Positions 14,561 through 24,202 of a DNA stretch of 64,000 nt are shown here, one piece after another. Source of the stretch: Planoprotostelium fungivorum (Eukaryota; Evosea; Variosea; Cavosteliida; Cavosteliaceae). The notes beneath the pieces are model-generated. The model searched no databases, was not told the origin of the DNA, and saw only the letters and a list, made by a program, of their open reading frames with translations. Made by a program: the position numbers and the translations under genes. The stretch covers positions 124,001-188,000 of the forward strand of contig MDYQ01000100.1 of NCBI GenBank assembly GCA_003024175.1. Reading direction: 5' to 3'. The stretch's first letter is position 1, and each line of letters starts with the position of its first letter.

Positions 14561-17206
14561 ATGAGAGCCACGGGACTCCTTCTGATCTTCTTATCGATCG
14601 TATCGTGCACTTTCGCTTTGCGTTTAGAGGCCGAACATGGACACGTGATTGGCAATGCTGTCCATCGCAGCCAGATGGGTGAGAAGAATTCGAACGTCGT
14701 CTAAGAGGCTGATCAAGATACAGAGGGTTTCTCCAACAATGCTTACGTCTCGCTCGTTGAAAGGGGTCGTCTCATTTTGACTGTCAATGCCCAATCGGAC
14801 AGAGCCCATCCCGCCGCCGTCCACTACACCTCCTTGTGAGTTTCGAGTTGAAAAATCTAAATCTGAGATGATGTGCAGAGCTGATTGCGGCTTATCCGTC
14901 CAAGTCAATGGTCACTCCCATCCCCAATCCTACATCAAGAGCTCCAGCAGAGGCGTTCATCAGCTGCGACTCCACCTCAGAAGAGGTACCCGTCTCATCC
15001 ACTCCATCTACATCGATCGAATGTTCATTTCATCGACCGACCATCATAGGAATCAACACCATCGTATTCGAACATCTCTATGGACACGCGAACATCGACT
15101 TCTTGGACATACCAGGCCTCCTTCCCTTGAATTCGAGAGGAGCCACCGTCCAATATTACCTGATCGAAGCCGAAGACGCAACTCACACAGGACAGCAGGT
15201 GGAATACAAGTTCCATCACCGTATCACGAATCACATTCTCACATTTCGATCAGATCGGTCCCGATAGAACATACCAACAACTCCCCTCCGAAGCTTCTGG
15301 AAGGAAGGCCGTGCAGATATCTGGAGACTCTTTCGTCGAATTCACCCTCTCTGGAGATGCAAATGCAATGGCCATCCGATTCAGCATCCCGGATTCCGCC
15401 GATGGAAGCGGACAGGTACACGTCTACATTCTTCTACTCTCCTTCTCACCCTTAGAAGGTGGCGCAGCTGAGAGTGACATCATCCGATGGTTACGATGAG
15501 ATGCACGAAGTCACTTCGAAATTCAGTTGGGCGTACGGTAGCTATCCCTTCACGAAACATCCCAGCGATGGTGGTCCGCATCACTTTTACGATGACATTC
15601 GCTTCCTCTTCAACCGAACTCTATCAGCGGGCGACAAGGTGGGAGCATCGCATCCTGCCGATCGGCTGATCGATGTGAAATCAGGTGAAAGTGCAAGGTG
15701 TTACGACTGGAATGACCTACACGATCGATCTGGCGGACTTCTACACCGCGCCAGAGCCTTACACTCAGCCCAAGGACCCATTCGTGTCCGTTGTAGACTA
15801 CGGAGCGGACCCAACTGGACAAAAAGATTCCACGGATGCCATTCAGAAGGCCATCGATGATGCTTCGGCCAATGGAAAGGGTGAGGCGTCGATCTACAAT
15901 CAGCCAACTCATACGTATCAGTCGTGTGGCTACCCCAAGGCCGTTTCGCCGTAAAAGCCAGATTTACCCTGGACAAGGTAAATCAATTTTCCCGCCTTTT
16001 CCCCCAACTTTCACCGGAATTTCCCTCACCCCACCCAGGTCACCGTACGTGGTGCAGGTCCTTGGTACACTGAAGTCTTCGCAACAGTCAACCACGGCGT
16101 CGGATTCTTCTCAAAGACAGCCGACGCCGGCGGCTCCACCAACGTCAACCTCTTTGACTTTTCCATCACCGGCTTGACCAACGTGAGAGACGATTCTCAG
16201 GCAGACAGCGGCACCGGTGGTGCCCCCTCCCTCTCCCTCTTTCAAAATCTGTGGATCGAACACACGAAATGTGGAATGTGGCTCGACGGCCCGTTCGATG
16301 GTCTGCACGTCGTGGGAACGACCATGCGTAATACGTACGCCGATGGGGTGAATTTCCACTTGGGCGTAACCAATTCGGTCGTGGAGCAGTGTGATCTGAG
16401 AAATTTGGGAGACGATGGGCTGGCCATGTGGTCTGAGAAGAAGCCAGACGTGGGTAATGTGTTCAAGTTCAATACGGTGAAGGTGCCAGTTCTGGCCAAT
16501 GGCATCGCCATCTATGGAGGGAGAGATAACTCGGCGACGGATAATTACGTGGCGGAGTCCATCTGTGACGGTGCAGGTCTGCAGGTGAGATGAATCGATG
16601 TCGGAGATGAACGCGATCGATGTGATCGTCATCGCGATCACCGACGAGTTCCATCACGATGATGTTGATGACGTCACGATCGTGATGCGATGGACATGAT
16701 CGATCGCGATGGAGTTGATCATCACCGTGCTGATCCCTCGCAGGTGGCCAACCGATTCGATGCCATTGCCTTATCTGGCCACACTGACATGAGTCGCAAC
16801 GTCATCGAGAGGTGTGGTGCTCCCAGCCGATTCGGAGCGTGGCACAACGGGGCCATTTGGGTCTGGGCCAACCAGGGACCCATCACCAATGTCACCTTCG
16901 AAGACGTGGAGATCTACAACTCTTCGTGGGCGGGAGTCACATTTTGGGACGGCAACAGCGACGTGAGTCTTAATTGACATTCTCCACGGGGTGAAGGAGA
17001 TGCAGGTGACGTTCAAGAACGTAACGGTGGACACGGCCGATTGGGTTTTTGAATTGCACTCGTGCGCGGGAAAAGCGGAATTGACCAATGTCGTGGCGAG
17101 GAACATCGCCGTGGTTGGAATTGCGAGCTGCGTAGGAGGAGGTTTCACGTTCGATGACATCACCGGCAACGATTATCCGAACACGACAAAGTGCATGGGG
17201 TTCTGA
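14561..17206 (+). CDS. Secreted GH87-type alpha-1,3-glucanase (mycodextranase-like)
   Basis: Predicted secreted endo-enzyme that cuts alpha-1,3-glucan of fungal walls. Signal peptide MRATGLLLIFLSIVSCTFA is followed by a CBM6/35-like module (LEAEHG, YVSL) and a linker GDSFVEFTLSGDANAMAIRF. The right-handed beta-helix catalytic domain begins at SVVDYGADPTGQKDSTDAI. GH87-like core strings include GMWLDGPFDGLHV, LRNLGDDGLAMWSE (paired Asp in GDD are the likely catalytic acids), VPVLANGIAIYGGRDN and WANQGPITNVTFEDVEIYN. Around ten introns, several with GATC- or CCCGCC-rich cores. The family call rests on motif memory, and other polysaccharide-cleaving beta-helix families remain possible. Its downstream neighbour is a second wall-hydrolase-like gene. 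Confidence 0.8.
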
Positions 17207-17455
17207 TAAACTCCTTTCGTTCTTCTTTTTTAGAGGTGGAGACGATGAGACTTCTTCGCAGAGTCTGCGATCTCATTACGGTCTTGTGTGATGGACGATC
17301 GTCACCTTCGATGATGCAGTTTCTCTGCTGGGATGCTCACGAATTTTCTACTCCAAAGGTGACATTTTGGGATGTTTCCCAAGACGTGACATTTCCTTCA
17401 ATTCCCGTAAAGAAAGGGGTGTGCTCTTCACTTACTTTAGAACAAAGACACAAGC
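17207..17455 (+). other. Intergenic spacer between two wall-hydrolase genes
   Basis: About 250 bases with no supported coding sequence. It must carry the 3' end of the glucanase gene and the promoter of the SleB-like gene. Confidence 0.4.
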
Positions 17456-17888
17456 ATGACCGCAACTGAGAAAGACATCGCCAAAACTATTTACAACGAA
17501 GCTCGAGGTGAAGGACTCGTAGGTATGGCCGCAGTTGGCAGCACCATCCAAAACCGCTACCATCTCAATCGAAGCTACATGGGAGGACGTGATTACAGTC
17601 AGATCGTCCGCAAAGGATACGACGGTTTCAAAGGATCAAATCCGGATCCCGAAACTCGACAGACGCCACCGCATTATCTCAAGCGAATCAGATCGCGAAG
17701 GACATCATAGGTGCGCGCTGTAGGTGCACTGCATCATCTGACGACTCCCAGAAGGGAAACACAAAGACACCACGAATGGAGCGACTCATTTTGCCACCAG
17801 TAGAAACATGTTCAGCAACCTCGAACGCCCTGGTAAATTCGAATTCAACCAGCAGATAGGAAAACATTACTTCTTCAACGAGAAGTGA
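17456..17888 (+). CDS. SleB-like cell wall hydrolase domain protein
   Basis: Small protein of about 117 residues matching the SleB / cell wall hydrolase family known mainly from bacteria and phages, where members act on peptidoglycan. Family strings: AKTIYNEARGEG (catalytic Glu region), GMAAVGSTIQNR, ALSQANQIAKDIIG and NGATHFATSRN. An intron with donor GTTTCA (about 17631-17668) joins KGYD to DATALSQAN and keeps the frame; a second intron precedes EGKHKDTT. No signal peptide is visible, so it may act in the cytosol or phagosome, or lack export. Possibly acquired from bacteria but now carrying host introns. It follows the glucanase in the same orientation. Confidence 0.82.
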
Positions 17889-18231
17889 GCCTGATGACGA
17901 CAAGAAATGAATTTGATATATAACAACAACTCTTCATCTCATGGTGCTGCACGTCAAACTGTGGATTCTGGCCCTTTCATGTTTTGAAGGTCAGAAAGCT
18001 CCGATGTCAAATCGAAGTGTTCGATGAGCGTTCGTTACTTTTTCGGGCTTTCGATTGTAACGTGAGAAACTACTGATGATCGTCATCGATGTAAATGATG
18101 ACACCAGAGGAGGATGACCTTGTCAATCTCCTTCAAGGCGCGATTGATTATGTGCTTCCATCCTTCTGTGTTGCTTTCTTTTGGACAACGCAATCAATGA
18201 AACGACAGACCCATCACCGATCGCATCACGA
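17889..18231. other. Intergenic, with one copy of a repeated block
   Basis: No confident gene. A start codon at 17941 opens a short hydrophobic peptide (MVLHVKLWILALSCF) that soon stops. Bases about 18034-18081 share a pattern with about 23165-23215: TTACTTTTTCG, a variable middle, then CGTGAGAAACT and CTGxTGAT. Confidence 0.45.
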
Positions 18232-20838
18232 TCAATCGACATAGTTTATCAATCTCGTTCTCTCTTCTTCTCTCTTCCTCCTCACCCTGAAAACAGTCAC
18301 CCCGACGACGAACAGACTGGCCAGCACTACGATGGCCGACCCCGTCGCCAGCCACACGACACTGCCCTTCGGTTTCTCTCTGTGGTACACCTCCACCGAG
18401 CCCTTCTCTTGGTGTTCGTACACGTGACAAGTCACGGTATAGTAGACAGTGTCCCCCGATGGTACATCGATCGTCTCGTTGATGGGTGAGAAGGGCAGAT
18501 TCTCCAGTAGGTCTTGGAGCGGTGACGCTTTCCACAGGGGTGTCCCACAGGCACACACGGTCATTCGATCTTCCTGAGCGATGGAGGCGTGGACTGTACC
18601 GTCGCTGACGGATGTGATGACGTGGCAGTTTTTGGCCTGGCCGGGGACGATGAGATCGATAGATTGGGGGGTGGAGGAGAAGCCTGAGTACCAAGAGACG
18701 GAAATTTCGGTGGAATTCACGTGACAGGCGTCCCCCACCATGGGTACGGAGATTTTGGCGGGAGAAGAGAAGGGTAAGAGCTGACCTAGAATGGTGATGG
18801 ACTGAGGTGTACGCTGGCACAGGCTGTACGATGTGTTCCACTGGATTTCCCACGAGTTTCCCGCCAAGTCCACCCAGACGAAATCGAGGGGAGGGTAAGA
18901 CAGATCGAGAGCCGGTAGGGTAGTCAGAACGCTGGGTCACGTAAGCAGATGTCGTGTCATGATATCATACCTCTCCGTGTAGATTTCTCTTGCATCGACG
19001 AGGTAGAGAAATCTCAGTGAAATTTCGAGCGGTCGGCAGCGGTCGTCGCTGGACAGAGTGATAGTCGTGTCCCCCTTTAGAATCTTTCCGTCTGCAGTGA
19101 TCTCTATACCATCGGGCTTTCTTCCACACACGTTACCCTCGTACGTAACTGCGTAACCGGACGTACTCGATCTGACCCTGCCGTTGACCACCGTGGCCTC
19201 CACGGCGCGGGCGAAATCATAGTCGACGTCGACAGTTACGTCTCCGTCGTCCGTAAGGTGGTGCTCGAATGTTCGTGCCGCCGGACACTCCGAAGAATCT
19301 CCCAGGCTCCAAGCGGAACATTCGAATCCCCTTCCTCCGGAAAATAGCGTTGTAGATCCAGCGTTGGCGCTGGTGTTATCGATGCGAATGGCTTGTACGG
19401 TGAGTGAAATTTCCGTGAGATTTACGGGGTGGGATAAGGGTAAGGTGACGTAGAGGGAGGAGACGTAGAGGGAAGGGATGCTCCATCGGAGAATTTGAAG
19501 GGTGTCGGACAGTGTGAGGGAGCTGACGGACAAGTGACCATCACCTTCTATATCAGCTCTGAGCAGAGTCTCACCGGTGATCGTGACGTTAGATGCACCA
19601 CCTGTCGTTGTGTCATGATGTGATGTCGCATCATGACAAGACATGTCATGCGATCCCATGTGATGAAGATGAAGATGAGGATCGGTCATCACGTTCATGA
19701 ATGCACTCACTCATCACGAGAGAAGTCTGTACGTCGATGTTTTTTCCGGTGAGGTACACTCTCGCTCCATCTACGGAAGAATTCGTCAGGGAGAATTTTC
19801 CGGCTGACAGGTGGCAACCCAGCTGGCCGCAAGATTGGAAGGTGCAGCCGTCGCAAATAAATGTGCCCACTACCCTCAATGCATCGGATGTCAAGGTGGA
19901 GGCGTTCAATTGTAGAGTGCTGATCACGGCATCATGTCCCTCGATCAGAGTCCTTCCGTTCTCTAATGTGATGCGGTTGATGATGAGATCGGCAGAGTTG
20001 ATGGGTAATGTGACGTTGACATTGCGATCGGATGAGATCGCCAGGGAGCGGAAAATGAGGTTGCCTTCGAAATTGATCTGAGCATCGGGCGTCTGTTGCA
20101 TGGAGATGACGGAGAGAGAAGACGAAGCGTCCACGTTGAGGAGAGAATCATCTTCGAGTGAGATGTCGTCCGATTGCAAAGTGGCACCACGAGCGAGGAC
20201 GAGTTGACCAGAGACGGTGAGTTCGGTTTCTCTTGAGAAGTAAAAGTTTCCTCCGTCCAGCGACAGTGATTGATTCTGCGATATGGAGGACAGATTGGCT
20301 TTGAATCTCGTGAGATCGACGAGACCGGCACCAGATCCATACAGTCTCAAGTCTCGAAGGGGTAGGAGGAGTGAGCATGATGTACCACGGATGGACAGGG
20401 TTGTATCGCAGGTCAATGAGAAGTTGGATGCACCATCTCCGTAGATTTCGACTTGTGATTGGGTTGCATTGAAGGTGGGTGTCTCTCCCGCTCCGACCAG
20501 TCGAGATTGAGAATGAGTTGTGAAGGATGCATTTTGTAACAGGACATATTGAAAGGTCAAAGTTCCAAATAAGAAGAGGGAGGCGCTGCGATGTCGCTGT
20601 TAAATTGGTTCGAATCACCAACTCACCCTTCTGATGCAATCAATTGTTCGATCGAGAGGCTTGCATTTTCTTGAAGAGTGATGTTGTGTTGTCCTTGTAT
20701 GATGGCTGTGTCATGGACAGAGGGAAACGAAGTCCAACAGTTGTTGTCTGTGAGTGAACCATCTTGACACTTCCACCTGCATTCAGCAGCGAATGATATA
20801 GAGAAGCAGATCCAAAGGAGGATTGCTATTCTCATCAT
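18232..20838 (-). CDS. Type I membrane protein with long repetitive ectodomain
   Basis: Predicted surface protein of unknown function, about 810 residues. Signal peptide MMRIAILLWICFSISFA, then a Cys/Trp-containing N-terminus (ECRWKCQDGSLTDNNCW). A long ectodomain of short beta-strand-like repeats such as LSVSSLTLSD and FEGNLIFRSLAI follows, with spaced Asn and Gly, suggesting a beta-solenoid. A Cys-containing membrane-proximal part leads to one membrane helix (VVWLATGSAIVVLASLFVVG) and the basic tail RVRRKREEERTR. Few introns (three visible) relative to its length. Layout parallels the surface protein at 4570-9146, but I see no sequence relation. No known domain recognised. Confidence 0.85.
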
Positions 20839-20979
20839 ATCAAGGTGATTGATCGTTCGGATAATTTACAATTTCATCAACTTTAAATCACAAAACAGCA
20901 TTGGCCATGTGTAGAAGTACCGTCCCAAGCTCTTGAGACGCCATGCAGCGGTCTGCGATGTCGTTGGACAAAAGATAAC

Positions 20980-21291
20980 ATGAGCGACTGCGACATAGAC
21001 GATCTGGCTTCTCGCCTGAACGGCGTGGGAATCTCTAAAAGAAAGTTCAAAACCCAAGTCCAACAAGAATGCCGGTTCAAATGCATCACATGCGGACAGG
21101 AGAAGAACAGCAAAAACGCCTTGCGTAATCACATTCGCAAGCACAAACACAGATACTCTCTTAAGAGACTGAAAGAGAGGAGGGGCTATCTCATGTCGAA
21201 AGATGATTTGACCAGGGAGGAGGAGGAAGAGCTCACGAAACTGAACATCTGCCACGCCTTGCTGATCGATATGAAAGAGAGAGGATTCTAA
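20980..21291 (+). CDS. Small C2H2-type zinc finger protein
   Basis: 103-residue, intronless reading frame. One zinc-finger-like unit reads C-x2-C-x12-H-x3-H at FKCITCGQEKNSKNALRNHI and following HKH. It is flanked by basic residues and a C-terminal acidic helix (TREEEEELTKL). Possibly a nucleic-acid-binding protein; partner unknown. It starts only 142 bases from the oppositely oriented surface-protein start, so the two may share a promoter. An alternating AT tract (about 21297-21320) follows the stop. Confidence 0.65.
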   Translation: MSDCDIDDLASRLNGVGISKRKFKTQVQQECRFKCITCGQEKNSKNALRNHIRKHKHRYSLKRLKERRGYLMSKDDLTREEEEELTKLNICHALLIDMKERGF

Positions 21292-21370
21292 TACACATAT
21301 ATATATATCATATATATATGATGAATCCATGCTGTTCATTCGGAGTCTGGTGTTCATCTTTGAGCCGATC

Positions 21371-22493
21371 TCACAACTGATCGTCTTCATTATTTTTCAT
21401 CACAATTTCGCTCGCTTCTTGAGGTGCTGGTGCATGAGGACAGAACGTGACACTGTCGCCTGCCTCTCCGTCATCCCCCGTCCATCATTCGAACATCATC
21501 GTCAGCTTCACCTCTTCTGCACAAGACCACTGCTGGAAACAACGGTTTGAGAGGAAGATTTGAGTATGGACGCCCGATCATCACCCTTTTTCCTTCAACC
21601 ACATGATGATGCACTCAACACGATCACTCACCTGTTCTTAAAGAATGTGATGCAGCGGTCACTCACCAATACACCGATGACATCACCTGATTTACATCCA
21701 TCATCACGCCGTCGCCATCATCTCCTCACCCTTTTGGTATGGCTCATAAGACATTGCGAGAACACCAGAATGCCCCGTGCATCCATCCGAATAGTATGCA
21801 CCACCTTCAAAGTTAAGAGGTCGCAGAGATTTTCATCATCATTCACCAAACTCGTCCCATAAGAGGTCGTTCATGCGAACTCCCATGGCTGCCACACCAA
21901 CTCCTACGATCGACCGTCGTGCAATGTCGTTGATGATCACCTTCAATGCGTGAGAAGAGAGTGATGTGACGGTCGAAATCACCTCCCAATATTCTGAACT
22001 GTCGTTGTCTAATTCACCTCCAACACAAATGGCGGGATGCAAACCGTCAGCTGCGAGGCATTTAGAAGATGGGGTAGTTGATGGCGAGCGATACCTTTCT
22101 CTTGTCGGGAAGAGATTTTGACGTGTCTCGCACTGTATCCGTAGTCAAAAACCTCTAAATCGGGTGATGTCTTCTGTATCTTCCACATCCATCTCTGTAA
22201 GAATCTACATTTCGTCAACAACTTACCATAAATGGCGATTCGACCTATAATACTCCTTCGGATGTATGTGCGAAGGTTTACTCGAGATCATCTATTGTCA
22301 ATATCAATCCATACTCCTCACATTTCACCTGACCGACCTGGAGTGGAAAAGATTTCATCAGAACTTTCTGCCAGAGACTTGCATCGTCTGCCAGACTCCT
22401 CCATTTTGTTGAGATGAGGCGAAGACTAGAGAGCGTGACGATATCCAAAAAATCAAAGATGTGCAACACAACCTCTTCAGGTAACCCCTCCAT
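21371..22493 (-). CDS. F-box and SPRY domain protein
   Basis: Likely substrate receptor of an SCF-type ubiquitin ligase. The N-terminal F-box (residues about 1-45) reads LPEEVVLHIFDFLDIVTLSS and SLWQKVL. It is followed by a SPRY/B30.2 fold assembled over about six exons: YWEVISTV, SIVGVGVAAMGV, GGAYYSDGCTGHSG, YQKGDVIGVLVSDRCITFFK, PLFPAVVLC and GDSVTF. The last exon ends VMKNNEDDQL at 21371. F-box plus SPRY is the FBXO45/Fsn architecture. I inferred the downstream exons from splice signals and frame, so small boundary errors are possible. Confidence 0.8.
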
Positions 22494-22672
22494 CTCTTTG
22501 ACGTCACCTCTTTAAATTGTTCACGTGACCCTGTGTAGAAAAAAGAGTCCGTTCAGCGAATGAGCCAGTGGGCTGACAGTCAGTTTTCCGAATCGAATTT
22601 CAATGTTCCTTGTGGCTCACACTACCCCTCCCTCTCATCATAACAGACAGACACAGCACACAACAGGCACAC

Positions 22673-23034
22673 ATGGACATCTTCAGAACAGGTAACAAGA
22701 CCAACACTCCCGCAGCACCTCCCAAATCAAAGACGACACTCGTCTTCGAACAGATCGAGGAGGTCAAAGCGCTGATGGGAACCAATATACAGAAGGTCAT
22801 CGACAACATCGATAAGGCAAGCATCTTGGAACAGAAGACGGCAGATCTCTTGGTTTCCTCTCAACAGTTTAAGACGGCGTCTACAAAACTGAAGAGACAA
22901 ATGTGGTGGAAATCGGTCAAGGTGAGTCAACTCGACAAGAGTCCAGCGTGATGGAGATACAGCTGCAGCTGGCCATAGGAACAGTAGTTCTCATTGTTGT
23001 GGGCACCATCATTGTGATGGTCATCTTCTTGTAG
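22673..23034 (+). CDS. R-SNARE-like protein (synaptobrevin/VAMP type)
   Basis: Short vesicle SNARE, about 107 residues. A disordered start (MDIFRTGNKTNTPAAPPKSK) precedes a SNARE coiled coil from VFEQIEEVKALMGTNIQKV to LKRQMWWKSVK. One 41-nt intron follows, then a C-terminal anchor (LQLAIGTVVLIVVGTIIVMV). It lacks a longin domain, so it resembles brevins rather than VAMP7. Aligning the heptads, the zero-layer residue that is Arg in R-SNAREs appears to be Asn (VIDNIDKAS). The start at 22673 is the first ATG in frame. Confidence 0.88.
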
Positions 23035-23522
23035 AATCAGAGACGAGTAACACGAGAGAACCTATCACACTCACTGCACACCCTCACGAAGTCGATCACG
23101 TGAACACACGTGGACTTCGTCTAAATTCATGAGATAAACACCCTCCCTCTCTTTCATTTCGTCTGTTACTTTTTCGTGCCTCTCCAGATTTTGCGCGTGA
23201 GAAACTTCTGGTGATACGGTTCATTTGGGCCCATCAGTGGGTGAGGTTTTTACACGGGATGAAGATGATGCGTCCGCGTGCGACCACTCCAGCAAACATC
23301 ACTCACTCTGTGGAGCGGCAGGTACCCAGATTGGGCTCCACACAAATGACACGTGTCGAGTTACACACGATGTTTTCCTGGACCTGTCAGATGATCCATA
23401 TCTCGCCCACTAAGATCGGATCATAGACAAATATCTCAGATCCAGGCAGAGATAAAAGATATAAATGGACAGAACCGGAGAACTGGACCGCCATAACAGA
23501 ACATACACATCGAAACGAAAAC
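23035..23522 (+). other. Intergenic with repeated block and TATA-like site
   Basis: No gene seen. Holds the second copy of the block found near 18034 and a TATA-like stretch (GATAAAAGATATAAATGG near 23451-23468), about 60 bases before the start of the secreted protein gene. Confidence 0.5.
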
Positions 23523-24035
23523 ATGCAACGCCTCCTCCTCCTGTGTGCTCTCACCTGGCTCTCAGTCAGCAGTTATTCTCTCACCTCTTACGTATACCGG
23601 GGTTCTACCTGCTCTGGAAGTCCCAAATACGCCAACATCATAAGGCCAGACTGCATCCTTCAACCCAACGGACGATACCTCAAAACAGAGGTCAACACCA
23701 ACACAATGGTCGCCGTAACGAAGACTTTCTCCAATGCCAAATGTACTCTGGACGCACAGCTCTCGTCGACGAAGCCTCTCGGCGTATGCAACTCCACACC
23801 ATCTGGCTCCATGATGTACCAGTTGCAGGAATTTGCCCAGCCAGAATCGAGCTGGAGAGGACCTCATTCGAGCAGAGAGAAGACTCACAGCACGATCACC
23901 TCCAATGACATCTTACCGCTGCAGGCCGTGAAGCGTTTCTTAGCTTTAGATCGCAGTAAGACGACCACTTCCTCAGCCTCCCATTTGAGTGTAGGGTTCT
24001 TGTTCGGTGCCTTATTGGTTGCCCTGTTCATTTGA
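23523..24035 (+). CDS. Small secreted, possibly GPI-anchored protein
   Basis: 170 residues, intronless. Signal peptide MQRLLLLCALTWLSVSSYS is followed by a Cys-containing domain (YRGSTCSGSPKYANIIRPDC) and a hydrophobic C-terminus (VGFLFGALLVALFI) with Ser/Thr before it, typical of GPI attachment. Layout and the S-T-C-S-G stretch recall the larger secreted family at 51607, 59724 and 61720, but similarity is distant. AATAAA overlaps the end region (24037-24042). Function unknown. Confidence 0.75.
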   Translation: MQRLLLLCALTWLSVSSYSLTSYVYRGSTCSGSPKYANIIRPDCILQPNGRYLKTEVNTNTMVAVTKTFSNAKCTLDAQLSSTKPLGVCNSTPSGSMMYQLQEFAQPESSWRGPHSSREKTHSTITSNDILPLQAVKRFLALDRSKTTTSSASHLSVGFLFGALLVALFI

Positions 24036-24036
24036 A

Positions 24037-24042
24037 AATAAA
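24037..24042 (+). terminator. Poly(A) signal AATAAA
   Basis: AATAAA begins two bases after the stop codon of the secreted protein gene. Confidence 0.6.
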
Positions 24043-24202
24043 TCATGTACATCGAAAGAGCACCACTTCAGTGATCAGACAGTTGAATATGCCGTCCGTT
24101 CAAAGACATGCAGCTCCTAATTCTATCTCTTCTCCACACATCAACAGCAGAAGACAAAATGTAATCGATATACAGTAACAATAGAAGGAGATATATTGTA
24201 GA

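Noticed and set aside
17600-17700. Apparent frame break in the SleB-like gene
   Set aside because: A 38-nt intron (GTTTCA to GACAG) restores the family frame, so no frameshift is needed.
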